From: Blastocatellia bacterium
GTDB lineage: Bacteria > Acidobacteriota > Blastocatellia > Pyrinomonadales > Pyrinomonadaceae
NCBI GenBank assembly: GCA_003175865.1
Contig: PSRF01000386.1
Location: 1-9,203 of the forward strand
Direction: 5' to 3'
Length of the DNA: 9,203 nucleotides
Position numbers and translations under genes: made by a program. The notes below the pieces were generated by a model. That model was given only the letters and a program-made list of their open reading frames with translations, did not search any database and was not told the DNA's origin. Numbering within the stretch: position 1 is the first letter of the stretch; every line of letters begins with the position of its first letter. Positions 1 to 6,474 of this stretch are shown here, piece after piece.

Positions 1-358
1 TCAGAAAACCTCGTGGCCATATCTCCTTGTCACTCCATGCCAGCAGATACAACCCCGCAGCTATAAAAAGAAATGGCCACGACGCCCGAAGGAAAGCGAC
101 ACCTGGGAAGCGCAGGCTCAATAGCATAAGAAGGGCACTGCCTATCAGAATGTACCCGGCCAGATGGTGGTTCCACTCGGAATCTATGACGTCAGGATCG
201 ATGACGATGGTTGAGGAAGACCTTGCTAGGTTCGTACCGTGATCGCTTGGAGCAACCTCGGCGAGAAAAGGTAGGCATAGCACCAATGCTAGGAGAACAA
301 GCATTATTGAGGCGAGAAACTGATTAGATGCTGATTGGGTGACTCTGATTTCAATCAC
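1..358 (-). CDS. Integral membrane protein, N-terminal part (runs off left edge)
   Basis: Reading the minus strand, a frame stays open from a TAG at 361-359 to the left edge, giving the first 119 residues of a longer protein. The start is taken as GTG at 358, directly after the stop, because a GGAG (366-369 in plus coordinates) lies 7 bases before it. The first ATG in frame (304) has no such site and would cut into the first hydrophobic segment. Three hydrophobic stretches are visible at about residues 14-34, 66-82 and 95-107. A histidine pair (64-65) precedes the second segment, and the visible part ends with a WSDKEIWPRGFL motif after the third. The histidines may sit at a metal or haem site, but that is a guess. 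I do not recognise the family firmly and assign no function. It may share direction with the protease upstream, but 248 bases separate them. Confidence 0.72.
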   Translation of the reverse strand, partial: MIEIRVTQSASNQFLASIMLVLLALVLCLPFLAEVAPSDHGTNLARSSSTIVIDPDVIDSEWNHHLAGYILIGSALLMLLSLRFPGVAFLRASWPFLFIAAGLYLLAWSDKEIWPRGFL

Positions 359-606
359 CTAGAAACTCCATGCGTGATGTTTATTCAGTTGGGATGCGAA
401 GCGTGTGTTCCCAGCCTCCGCGGTGTACGAGCCGGACAGGACCAAGCGATCGCGTTCCCAACTAGAACCGATCATAGAAAGGTAGACTCTACTCATGACA
501 CTGGCAAAAGTTGCAGCTTGAACCTGTAGCACCTCTAGTCCGTCGCTTGTGTGAGATTACGACTTTTGGCTGCTTTCGAATCGTATAAACAGCAGTCTCC
601 ACCGTA

Positions 607-1650
607 TCATTTGACCTGCGTTCCGTCGCGATGTTTCAGAGTAGGCCGATCGCGATCAGTTTTGTCAGAATCGTCCCCAGTTTTAATTGTGTTGCGACGA
701 AGCGTAGGACGTCCGAAGTCTTCTTTGATCTTGTGCCGGTTCTGCAATTGGAGCAGTCGTGATTTAACGTCCTGAAATTCCGAGGTATCCAGTTTGTACT
801 GTTGCTCTGGAGGAAGCAGCGTCTGAATCTCAAGCTGAGATTTCGCTAGCCGGTCCCCTGTTTGCGGGTGAGTATCGAAAGCCTTGGCCAGAGTCCCGGA
901 CTTCTTTTTCTCCATTGCCTGGACTCTTTCAAAGAAGGCGGTAAAAGCCTGCGGATCGTATCCGGCTTTATAGAGGTACTCAAGGCCAAGAAAGTCTGCT
1001 TCCATTTCGAAGCCACGGGTAAATCGTAGAAAATTCATCGGTATGGCTATCGCGACCACATCGCGAATGGCATACCCTACGCCTCCACCTATGAAGACAA
1101 GAGGAATGGAGGCTAGGTTCATCAACTGGCCGCGCGTATTCTCGCGCGCTACGTGACACGCTGCGACGTGTGCGATTTCGTGAGCCATCACCCCAGCTAG
1201 TTCAGCTTCGTTGTCTGCAAGCAGAATCAACCCCGAATTCACATAGAAGAATCCTCCTGGGAGCGCGAAGGCATTTACATCATCGGAGTCGACAACCTTG
1301 ATTATGAACGGAACTTGAGCGTCGGAATTCCGCACCAGATTTTGCCCAATCCGATTAACGTATTCAGTCACAGCAGGATCGGTAATAAGGTTGGAAGTTT
1401 TTTCGATTTCCTCGGAGAACTCCTTGCCCATTTGAATCTGGCTTTCCAAGCTGTACCAGTTGCCAAATCCCTTGCGACAGCCCACGTTGCGATTCCCAAT
1501 TGCCTCCAGATCACGAATGCCGCCAGCCTTGTACTTGCGAACAACGGGGTCACGAGGCTTCTTATCGGACGGGGAGGAACCTGCGAAAAGGGTATGGCTG
1601 ACGGAGGTAATTGCTAACGCGAGTATCAGAATGTAGGAAATCAAACCCAT
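607..1650 (-). CDS. Secreted M48-family zinc metalloprotease
   Basis: A 347-residue M48 peptidase, probably acting on misfolded or misassembled envelope proteins in the periplasm, as relatives such as BepA do. Residues 1-23 form a signal peptide (MGLISYILILALAITSVSHT, then LFA). The zinc site is HEIAH at 157-161 with catalytic Glu158. The third ligand is probably Glu217 in EMEAD (215-219). A DTHP motif (259-262) matches the conserved C-terminal histidine region of this family. A NAFALPGGFFYVNSG stretch (126-140) just before the catalytic helix is also typical. The C-terminus from about 280 is charged, and no TPR repeats are evident, unlike BepA. The start at 1650 is chosen because GGAGA lies 6 bases upstream and the signal peptide begins there. 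The frame stays open another 98 codons upstream (to an ATG at 1944), but this adds an unlikely leader. The assignment to M48 is firm; the substrate is unknown. Confidence 0.93.
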   Translation of the reverse strand: MGLISYILILALAITSVSHTLFAGSSPSDKKPRDPVVRKYKAGGIRDLEAIGNRNVGCRKGFGNWYSLESQIQMGKEFSEEIEKTSNLITDPAVTEYVNRIGQNLVRNSDAQVPFIIKVVDSDDVNAFALPGGFFYVNSGLILLADNEAELAGVMAHEIAHVAACHVARENTRGQLMNLASIPLVFIGGGVGYAIRDVVAIAIPMNFLRFTRGFEMEADFLGLEYLYKAGYDPQAFTAFFERVQAMEKKKSGTLAKAFDTHPQTGDRLAKSQLEIQTLLPPEQQYKLDTSEFQDVKSRLLQLQNRHKIKEDFGRPTLRRNTIKTGDDSDKTDRDRPTLKHRDGTQVK

Positions 1651-1660
1651 AACTCGTCTC

Positions 1661-1673
1661 CGAGCTATGCTCG
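1661..1673 (-). promoter_or_regulatory. Small inverted repeat next to the protease ribosome site
   Basis: CGAGC (1661-1665) and GCTCG (1669-1673) are perfect 5-base arms around TAT. In the protease mRNA the 3' arm ends at the first base of the GGAGA ribosome site, so a hairpin here could affect translation start. The arms are short, so chance is possible. Confidence 0.3.
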
Positions 1674-1952
1674 AATAGTTTGCTCCTAGGCAAGCTAAAT
1701 CGATGACTCGACTAGTGGTGACAGTCGTTATGAAACACGACAACTCCCTTCCTATCACCGCGTTGATCGTCCTTACAGCTGTCACAGTTGACAGTTGCGT
1801 CGGGAATCCTTTGCTCGTTTGCGTACTCCAAAACGTGTTTAGCAGCAGTTGAACGCCGCGAAGCACACTTTCCGCTTTCAGGGAAGCGCTTGCCGCGAAC
1901 TCTTCCATCTCACTGGCAATAGTCACAGTTCGTTTTAATTTCAATGCGTGCT

Positions 1953-1980
1953 AAGAGTGAAAGTGCCAAAAGGCACTCTT
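1953..1980 (+). promoter_or_regulatory. Hairpin with two alternative pairings upstream of the transporter
   Basis: AAGAGTG (1953-1959) is complementary to CACTCTT (1974-1980). Inside it, AGTGCC (1962-1967) pairs with GGCACT (1972-1977) around an AAAA loop. The two stems share the same right-hand bases, so only one can form at a time. The element ends 36 bases before the transporter ATG. It could be a 5' leader structure or a protein-binding site; no T-run follows, so it is not a classical terminator. Confidence 0.4.
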
Positions 1981-2016
1981 GCGCTTAACTTGCAATGGGC
2001 TTGATAAGGCGACCTG

Positions 2017-2757
2017 ATGACTAAAACCCTAGCGAATACCGAGATTTCCAGGCTGCCCCTCAAGGGATCGGAGCCTCAAGCCATTGTTTCGCACGACTCG
2101 CAAAGCGCGACTGGATCATCACGTCGCGTACTGCAGCCAATAGAGAGAATTTCAGAAGTTTTGTTCGGCCTCATTATGGTTCTCACCATCACCTGTTCAT
2201 TTAGCATCGCCGAGGCCGACCGCAAAGATGTCAACGCCATGCTCCTCGCCGCGCTCGGCTGCAATTTGGCTTGGGGAATCATCGACGGGTTCATGTATCT
2301 GATGGCATGTTTCAGTTCACGTGGACAAAACATCGGCAAACTTAGAGCACTGCGAAAAAGTCGCACCGCGGAGGAGGCTCACAAGATCATCGGCGAAGCT
2401 TTGCCGCCCTTGGTGACGTCCGTTTTATCGCATGCAGAATTGGAGTCGGTCCGACAGAAGCTCATGGGTTTACCTGACCCACCTGAACGCCCAACGCTTG
2501 CGAGGGAGGATTGGCTTGGTGCGCTCGCTGTCTTTCTGCTTGTTTCCTTGTCCACATTCCCAGTCGTAATGCCTTTCATTCTCGTCGGCGATGCCAGGCT
2601 GGCATTGCGGATCTCGAACGGAACTGCGCTCTTGATGCTCTATGGCACGGGCTACGCGTTCGGTCGTTATGCCGGACATCGACCGGTGCGCACCGGTTTT
2701 TGGATGGTTTTAATCGGAACAGGCCTGGTGGCGATCACAATGGCATTGGGCGGATGA
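2017..2757 (+). CDS. VIT1/CCC1-like five-helix membrane protein, possible iron/manganese transporter
   Basis: A 246-residue inner-membrane protein with a polar N-terminal tail (1-45) and five hydrophobic segments at about 47-66, 73-99, 166-192, 196-216 and 227-245. A hydrophilic stretch (100-165) rich in Glu, Lys and Arg lies between segments 2 and 3. This layout, five helices with a cytosolic insert after the second, is that of the VIT1/CCC1 family, which moves Fe2+ or Mn2+ out of the cytosol. The sequence PIERISEVLFGLIMVLT (41-57) fits the family's first-helix region, and acidic residues in the insert could bind metal. The start ATG has AAGG 7 bases upstream. Its stop overlaps the start of the next gene (ATGA), so the two are probably translated together. 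The family call rests on topology and motif resemblance; substrate and transport direction are inferred. It may be a divergent branch with another role. Confidence 0.68.
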   Translation: MTKTLANTEISRLPLKGSEPQAIVSHDSQSATGSSRRVLQPIERISEVLFGLIMVLTITCSFSIAEADRKDVNAMLLAALGCNLAWGIIDGFMYLMACFSSRGQNIGKLRALRKSRTAEEAHKIIGEALPPLVTSVLSHAELESVRQKLMGLPDPPERPTLAREDWLGALAVFLLVSLSTFPVVMPFILVGDARLALRISNGTALLMLYGTGYAFGRYAGHRPVRTGFWMVLIGTGLVAITMALGG

Positions 2758-3401
2758 GAGCTGGAGCCCATCTCGCAATTAGCGTTGCTTTCTTCCTATT
2801 AGGTGTGCCTCTTTTTGGCCAAGCGGAGTGGCGGGCTGCCTCAGAAGATGTTGAGGAGGATCGCTGGTCGTTTGAATTCGCGACAATGGGGTACGTTGTG
2901 CCGCATGAGCGGTCGTACGCATCGCCGACCTTCAGCGCAGATTGGCAGCACTTGCACACCGAAGCACGCTACAACTATGAAAACCAGGAAACGGGCTCCT
3001 TATGGGTAGGGTACAACTTCAGTACTGGGCAGGACGTCGCGTTGCAATTGACACCCATGCTGGGTGGAGTCTTTGGGAAAGCGACGGGGATTGCTCCCGG
3101 CTTCAGGTTCTCCGTAACGTACAAGAAGTTCGAGCTATCAAGCGAAGGCGAATATGTATTTGATACTGGAAACCGCAGCAGCAATTTCTTCTACAGTTGG
3201 AACGAATTGACATACTCTCCAGCGGACTGGTTCCACACCGGGCTTGTATCCCAACGGACTCGCGCTTATCAGACTGAACTGGATGTGCAACGGGGAGTCT
3301 CGGTGGGATTCTCGCACAACAATGTAGATTTCACGACGTACGTCTTCAATGCGGGATGGACGGATCCTACGTTCGTGTTGTCTTTGCGCTTTACATTTTG
3401 A
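2754..3401 (+). CDS. Secreted beta-barrel-like outer-membrane protein
   Basis: A 215-residue protein. Residues 1-22 look like a signal peptide (MRAGAHLAISVAFFLLGVPL, then FG), with likely cleavage near GQA. The mature part has many alternating polar and aromatic stretches, such as GSLWVGYNF, FRFSVTYKKFELSSEGEYVF and VGFSHNNVDFTTYVF. It ends in VLSLRFTF, a terminal Phe preceded by alternating hydrophobics, as expected of the last strand of an outer-membrane barrel. Size and pattern suggest about 8 strands. The start at 2754 is the ATG of the ATGA overlap with the transporter stop. The frame is open further upstream (to 2511), but that part lies within the transporter coding frame and would bury the signal peptide. 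Coupling to the transporter suggests a shared job in the envelope. No named family is recognised. Confidence 0.75.
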   Translation: MRAGAHLAISVAFFLLGVPLFGQAEWRAASEDVEEDRWSFEFATMGYVVPHERSYASPTFSADWQHLHTEARYNYENQETGSLWVGYNFSTGQDVALQLTPMLGGVFGKATGIAPGFRFSVTYKKFELSSEGEYVFDTGNRSSNFFYSWNELTYSPADWFHTGLVSQRTRAYQTELDVQRGVSVGFSHNNVDFTTYVFNAGWTDPTFVLSLRFTF

Positions 3402-3469
3402 GCTGTGTCAGTCCATTCCAGGCAGCACCGAAACGGTCCCGTGTTCTGGATAAAAACCGATAGAATGAC

Positions 3470-4147
3470 TTAGTTCTGCTTGCTGGCTGTTTGCTCCTCG
3501 ATCCGCTTCTTAAGTTCTTGCTTTTGGTTTTTGCGCAGGTCCGTGAGTATCCGTACCTGATCTTCAGATAGCAACGGCTTCATCTTCTTGTCGGAGGAGC
3601 GGACAATCTTTTCCAAGGTATTCAGCTTGTCTTTATTTGAAAGGACAGTAGTGTTCCAAAGCGTGCGCAGTTTGCCCGCTTCATTCTCGAGGATAGGCTT
3701 AATTCTGGCTTGCTGATCATCGCTGAGGTTCAAGACCTTTGTAAGATTCTCAAGTTTAAGACTGTAATACTGACTTGGAGCTTTCGACCAGTCCAGGCCA
3801 CTTTTGGCAGGCAGCGCCTCGCGGTGTAGTATCGGCAACTCAGCGGTCCCGGTCGGACCCCGATTAATCGTTAGCGTGTCACTGCCCACGAGAAACAGGA
3901 AATCCAGCCCAGCGGAGTACTCCACAGTTTTAGCGCCGTTCGGCGGAGTGTACAGAACGAGGTAATTCGTATCGCCAATCACTATGGAGAGATCGTACTT
4001 CGGCGCATCGCTGGGCTGTTCTCCTGGAGCAGGCTGATGGACGGCCACGGCAGTGATCGTGCCTGGCTGGTACTTGGGCGAGGAGCTTTGACAGAACACC
4101 TGAACGGTTGCCAAGCAGAGCAAAAATACGGCTGCCTTGTGATTCAT
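3470..4147 (-). CDS. Periplasmic two-domain protein with Spy/CpxP-like C-terminal helices
   Basis: A 225-residue exported protein. Residues 1-20 form a signal peptide ending VFCQ; the Phe before Cys does not fit a lipobox. Residues 24-113 are beta-rich (YQPGTITAV, YDLSIVIGDTNYLVLYTPP, GLDFLFLVGSDTLTI). I recognise this as a domain recurring in acidobacterial secreted proteins, without known function. Residues 128-222 are helical and highly charged, with LNLSDDQQARIKPILENE (139-156) and LLSEDQVRILTDLRKNQ (192-208). These are two repeats of the LTxxQ-type motif of Spy/CpxP periplasmic chaperones or stress sensors. The start at 4147 has a GGGGAG run 6 bases upstream; a longer frame to 4273 adds 42 residues that hide the signal peptide. 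It stands alone, convergent with the barrel gene and divergent from the receiver gene. A role in envelope stress or protein handling is inferred. Confidence 0.78.
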   Translation of the reverse strand: MNHKAAVFLLCLATVQVFCQSSSPKYQPGTITAVAVHQPAPGEQPSDAPKYDLSIVIGDTNYLVLYTPPNGAKTVEYSAGLDFLFLVGSDTLTINRGPTGTAELPILHREALPAKSGLDWSKAPSQYYSLKLENLTKVLNLSDDQQARIKPILENEAGKLRTLWNTTVLSNKDKLNTLEKIVRSSDKKMKPLLSEDQVRILTDLRKNQKQELKKRIEEQTASKQN

Positions 4148-4435
4148 GTGCCGCTCCCCGGGCAAGTCCGAGCTATGGACGAGACTTGATGAGATATGCT
4201 GGCTGAACACTACCTCGGCGAGGAGAGGAGGCCCACTGGTAAGACTGACAGGGCAATTTGAATCACCGGTCATCCTAAACGTAATTCAGAGATTGGTGCC
4301 GTTGGCCGAACCTGTTCTGACAAATCGGCGCTGTTGTACAATCACAATACTCACTCGATCGCAAGATTTTGCCCCATCCTCCGCTACAGACTGCATCTAT
4401 ATTCTTTATTGGGTTCTATCGAATAAACGGGCCAC

Positions 4436-4807
4436 ATGGCATCTCTCCGGATCCTGTTGGTGGATGATTTCACGCCGTGGCGGAACTATGTGGTTTCCAT
4501 TCTGCAAGAGCGCCAGTGTTTCGACGTGGTGGGCGAGGCGGCGGATGGTCAGGAGGCGATTGAAAGAGCGACAGAACTGCAGCCAGATCTCATTCTTATG
4601 GACATTGCTATGCCCAAGATGAATGGTATTGAGGCCGCTAGACGCATTCGCGATAGCGCTCCGAATTCTAAAATACTTTTCTTTAGCGTGGAGATTTCTG
4701 ATGAGCTGGCAGAAGCAGCCTTGGCCGTAGGCGGGCAAGGCTACATTGTCAAAAAGGAAGTAAGGGCTAAGCTGTTGCCTTCGATAGATAACCTCTTCGG
4801 GAAGTAG
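4436..4807 (+). CDS. Stand-alone response-regulator receiver domain
   Basis: A 123-residue CheY-like receiver with nothing after it. Asp10 and Asp11 form the acidic pocket, Asp56 in LILMDIAMP is the phosphate acceptor, Ser84 (ILFFSVE) is the switch Ser/Thr, and Lys106 in GYIVKK is the conserved lysine. The MDIAMPKMNGIEAARRIR stretch and the GYIVKK ending resemble NarL/FixJ-type receivers, yet there is no helix-turn-helix. The stop at 4805-4807 follows 13 residues after the GYIVKK lysine pair, and I found no output domain in the following bases. It therefore probably acts by protein contact, as a phosphate relay or competitor. The ATG lacks a strong ribosome site. A CTGACA (4317-4322) and TACAAT (4337-4342) occur upstream but are only 14 bases apart, so I do not call a promoter. 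The convergent neighbour encodes a receiver-like plus ATPase protein, suggesting a common pathway. Confidence 0.9.
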   Translation: MASLRILLVDDFTPWRNYVVSILQERQCFDVVGEAADGQEAIERATELQPDLILMDIAMPKMNGIEAARRIRDSAPNSKILFFSVEISDELAEAALAVGGQGYIVKKEVRAKLLPSIDNLFGK

Positions 4808-4918
4808 GAATGGCAGGTTTAAGACCGTCGATTCACTTGTGTTTGGTGGCCGAAATTTCCATTCAGGCGAATTGCAAGGAACCGTTGATGGTTTGCAGGC
4901 CGCGCCTTCGATTCGCAG

Positions 4919-5801
4919 CTACGACTTGGAAATGTCTGGCCTCACTGCACCGAGGTATTTGACCAAAATAACTTCGTTCCCCTTTTCACTATGAATCAGG
5001 TGATCGACCAAGCTGCGGCTAAGAAGCAAGCCAAAGCCTCCTGGACGAAGACCTTTTGCATCGCGCCAGATTTGATGATGGATCGGATCATCCGGCGGAT
5101 TGGCAATTGCCGTATGATGAATCTCTTCGAGCGAGAATCCTTCGCCAGAATCTTTGACGCGGCACATTAACATGTGCCAAGCGCGCGCGTAGGAGATTTC
5201 AACGTATTGAGTGGGGTCGAAGTGTCCACCGTATTCAATAGCGTTGAGCAGCATCTCGCGAAAGGCCATGGCGACACTGTCGCTCTCCGATTCAGGCAAG
5301 TCCGAAATTTCGTGGAAGAGCTGGACTAGCCGGTCAGCCGTCTTTTTATCACAACCAGCTATGAGTTGAATCCACTCAGGTGTGGCAGCGACAACCTCAA
5401 TACCGTCATCCCAGCACGGACCTTCCGCTGTGAGCTGAATCATTTCGGCAAATGTAGCCTGCGCGAAGGGCCTCGAAAAATAGCTGAATGCGCGCTCGCG
5501 CATAGAGTCGACGACGTCAACGGGCGTGCTCTCATTGGTGAGGATGATCAGGCGAGTGTGGTAGCACCAACCGAATTTTACACAGAAGTTCGACATCAGC
5601 CTTTCCTGACGTATTCTCACCTGTCAAAGCGAGGTCGAAGGGATGTGATTCGACCATTCCTAGCGCAGCGACATTATTGGGCGCTCTCTCTATGTTCCAG
5701 TCAGGCAGAATGTTCGCAACCGCGACGGCAAGTTCGTTGTCAGGCCCGACTACAAGACCCGTCTTCAGTGGCGATGGCAAAGGTGTCGGCTTGGCACTCA
5801 T
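4919..5801 (-). pseudogene. Degenerate receiver plus RsbW-type ATPase, broken by a frameshift
   Basis: Two minus-strand frames join into one protein of about 294 residues. The front (5801 to about 5556, 82 residues) and the start of the second frame form a receiver-like fold. The acceptor position reads DLALTG (56-61), with Gly where Asp is expected, and SRPF replaces the usual KPF, so it is a pseudo-receiver. The rest is a HATPase_c_2 domain as in anti-sigma kinases and phosphatase-linked ATPases. It has an N-box REMLLNAIEYGG (near 5245), a G1 box KDSGEGF (near 5152) and a G2 box GLRPGGFGLLLSRSLVDHL (near 5040). The frames meet at CCACACTCG (GTGTG at 5556-5560 on plus). Adding one AC unit restores a continuous LVLPHTRLIILTNE. 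Without it, the first frame ends 7 residues later at 5532. The start at 5801 has a weak AGGG 8 bases upstream. Mutation, sequencing error or two separate products remain possible. Confidence 0.8.
5594..5607 (-). promoter_or_regulatory. Possible internal ribosome site and restart ATG for the ATPase part
   Basis: Before the ATG at 5596-5594, in the ATPase frame, stands AGGA (5607-5604) with a 7-base spacer. If used, it would yield a 225-residue protein beginning 13 residues before the frameshift junction. It would hold half of the receiver-like fold and the whole ATPase domain. This offers a way for the ATPase to be made despite the frameshift; the match may be chance. Confidence 0.3.
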
Positions 5802-5828
5802 ACGTTAACCCTGGGTCCCTACGGTCGC

Positions 5829-5843
5829 CTGCGAGTCTCGCAG
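5829..5843. promoter_or_regulatory. Perfect 7+1+7 palindrome in a divergent intergenic region
   Basis: CTGCGAG T CTCGCAG is symmetrical over 15 bases. It lies 28 bases upstream of the start of the pseudo-receiver/ATPase gene, where an operator or promoter element for that gene would be expected. A second, weaker repeat (GGGGC at 5885-5889, GCCCC at 5894-5898) follows. With a one-base centre it fits a dimeric repressor site better than an RNA hairpin. No known regulator is assigned. Confidence 0.35.
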
Positions 5844-5976
5844 AGTCCTCGAACTAGCCGCCGAGTTGCCGGGTACTCTGCAATGGGGCAGTGGCCCCTG
5901 CTTGGGTGGTAGTGCCGTGGGCGCGATGCGATTGACAGAATAGTGGCAATGGACGTTGCAGGTCGGAGCCTGCGCC

Positions 5977-6387
5977 ATGCTAAATATGCCACGGAATTGG
6001 AGCGGGGACTCGCTCATTTTTACCACTGGGCCGCAATGGATTGTGCACACGGCGGGACGCTGGAATCCACACGCTCACCTGCGGCTTGGAGGCCAGAAAG
6101 TCACGCAAGAGTACCTTGATCCCGAGCATAAGGAAGCGGCCGTGAGTAATTTGCCACCCGGGAAGAAGCCCAATTCTGTGCACGACCAATACGCAAGAGA
6201 CTTCGAGACCACCGGGTTCTCGATGTCCGCTGGAGGTGGCCTTGATCTCGCGGTCCACCCTGCGCTGGCGGTTCGTGTAGCCAATCTCGAATATGTTCGG
6301 TCATGGTTGGGACAGCTCAATGGCGCGAATTTTGATCGAGGGTTCCGCTTCAGTACTGGGATCGTATTGCGCATCGGTACCTGGTGA
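5977..6387 (+). CDS. Outer-membrane beta-barrel protein, C-terminal part only (probable remnant)
   Basis: A 136-residue frame matching the second half of an acidobacterial-type outer-membrane barrel. It contains SLIFTTGPQW, HAHLRLGGQKVTQE, a polar loop (about 45-75), GFSMSAGGGLDLAVHPALAVRVANLEY and a closing RFSTGIVLRIGTW. Full-length relatives are usually well over 200 residues and begin with a signal peptide and the first strands; here none of that is present. The ATG at 5977 has GGAG 8 bases upstream. A TTG at 5956 is a possible longer start, and the frame is closed by TAG at 5941-5943. Translation of 5802-5955 in all three plus frames shows no signal peptide or barrel strands, so the front was deleted or replaced rather than merely frameshifted. 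Without export signal or closed barrel it is unlikely to work, though the reading frame is intact. Calling it a remnant is my inference. Confidence 0.6.
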   Translation: MLNMPRNWSGDSLIFTTGPQWIVHTAGRWNPHAHLRLGGQKVTQEYLDPEHKEAAVSNLPPGKKPNSVHDQYARDFETTGFSMSAGGGLDLAVHPALAVRVANLEYVRSWLGQLNGANFDRGFRFSTGIVLRIGTW

Positions 6388-6428
6388 TGCTGCACTACTA
6401 GTTCTGCATGGGCCGCAATTTTCAAACA

Positions 6429-6455
6429 GATGACTTCGTTTTGCCGAAGATCATC
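6429..6455 (-). terminator. Hairpin between convergent genes, probable terminator of the patatin gene
   Basis: GATGACTTCG (6429-6438) pairs with CGAAG-A-TCATC (6445-6455) around a TTTTGC loop: ten pairs with one bulged A. It lies between two converging stops (6387 and 6475). Read on the minus strand it is followed by TCTGTTTGAAAATT, a modest T-rich tract, so it most likely ends transcription of the patatin gene. On the plus strand no T-run follows. Confidence 0.5.
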
Positions 6456-6474
6456 AGTCACCTGCAACTGAACT

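Larger units (their letters stand above)
1651..2016. other. Divergent intergenic region between protease and transporter
   Basis: This 366-base gap must hold the promoters for the minus-strand protease and the plus-strand transporter pair. It contains two inverted repeats, listed separately, at 1661-1673 and 1953-1980. A 40-codon plus-strand frame (1730-1852) with a hydrophobic middle and the 98-codon in-frame extension of the protease both cross it, but neither has a convincing ribosome site. I could not pick a clear -35/-10 pair on either strand. Confidence 0.6.

Noticed and set aside
335..529. Plus-strand frame of 64 codons in the left intergenic gap
   Set aside because: It begins inside the left-edge gene, has no ribosome site, and its composition is not protein-like.
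1730..1852. Forty-codon plus-strand frame with a hydrophobic middle
   Set aside because: Very short, weak ribosome site, and nothing supports it beyond being open.
2511..2753. Upstream extension of the barrel gene by 81 codons
   Set aside because: It lies inside the transporter gene in another frame; the ATGA overlap start exposes a proper signal peptide.
4148..4273. Extension of the Spy-like protein by 42 residues
   Set aside because: It would hide the signal peptide; GGGGAG stands right before the ATG at 4147.
4317..4342. CTGACA and TACAAT as a promoter for the receiver gene
   Set aside because: The spacer is only 14 bases, too short for a normal sigma-70 promoter.
4808..4918. Search for a lost helix-turn-helix output domain after the receiver
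   Set aside because: No LuxR-type motif was noticed after the stop, so the receiver appears truly stand-alone.
5366..5857. Plus-strand frame of 163 codons
   Set aside because: It is antisense to the pseudo-receiver/ATPase gene, whose motifs are clear on the other strand.
5805..6050. Minus-strand frame of 81 codons with several Cys and His
   Set aside because: No ribosome site or family is recognised, and it overlaps the barrel remnant and the divergent control region.
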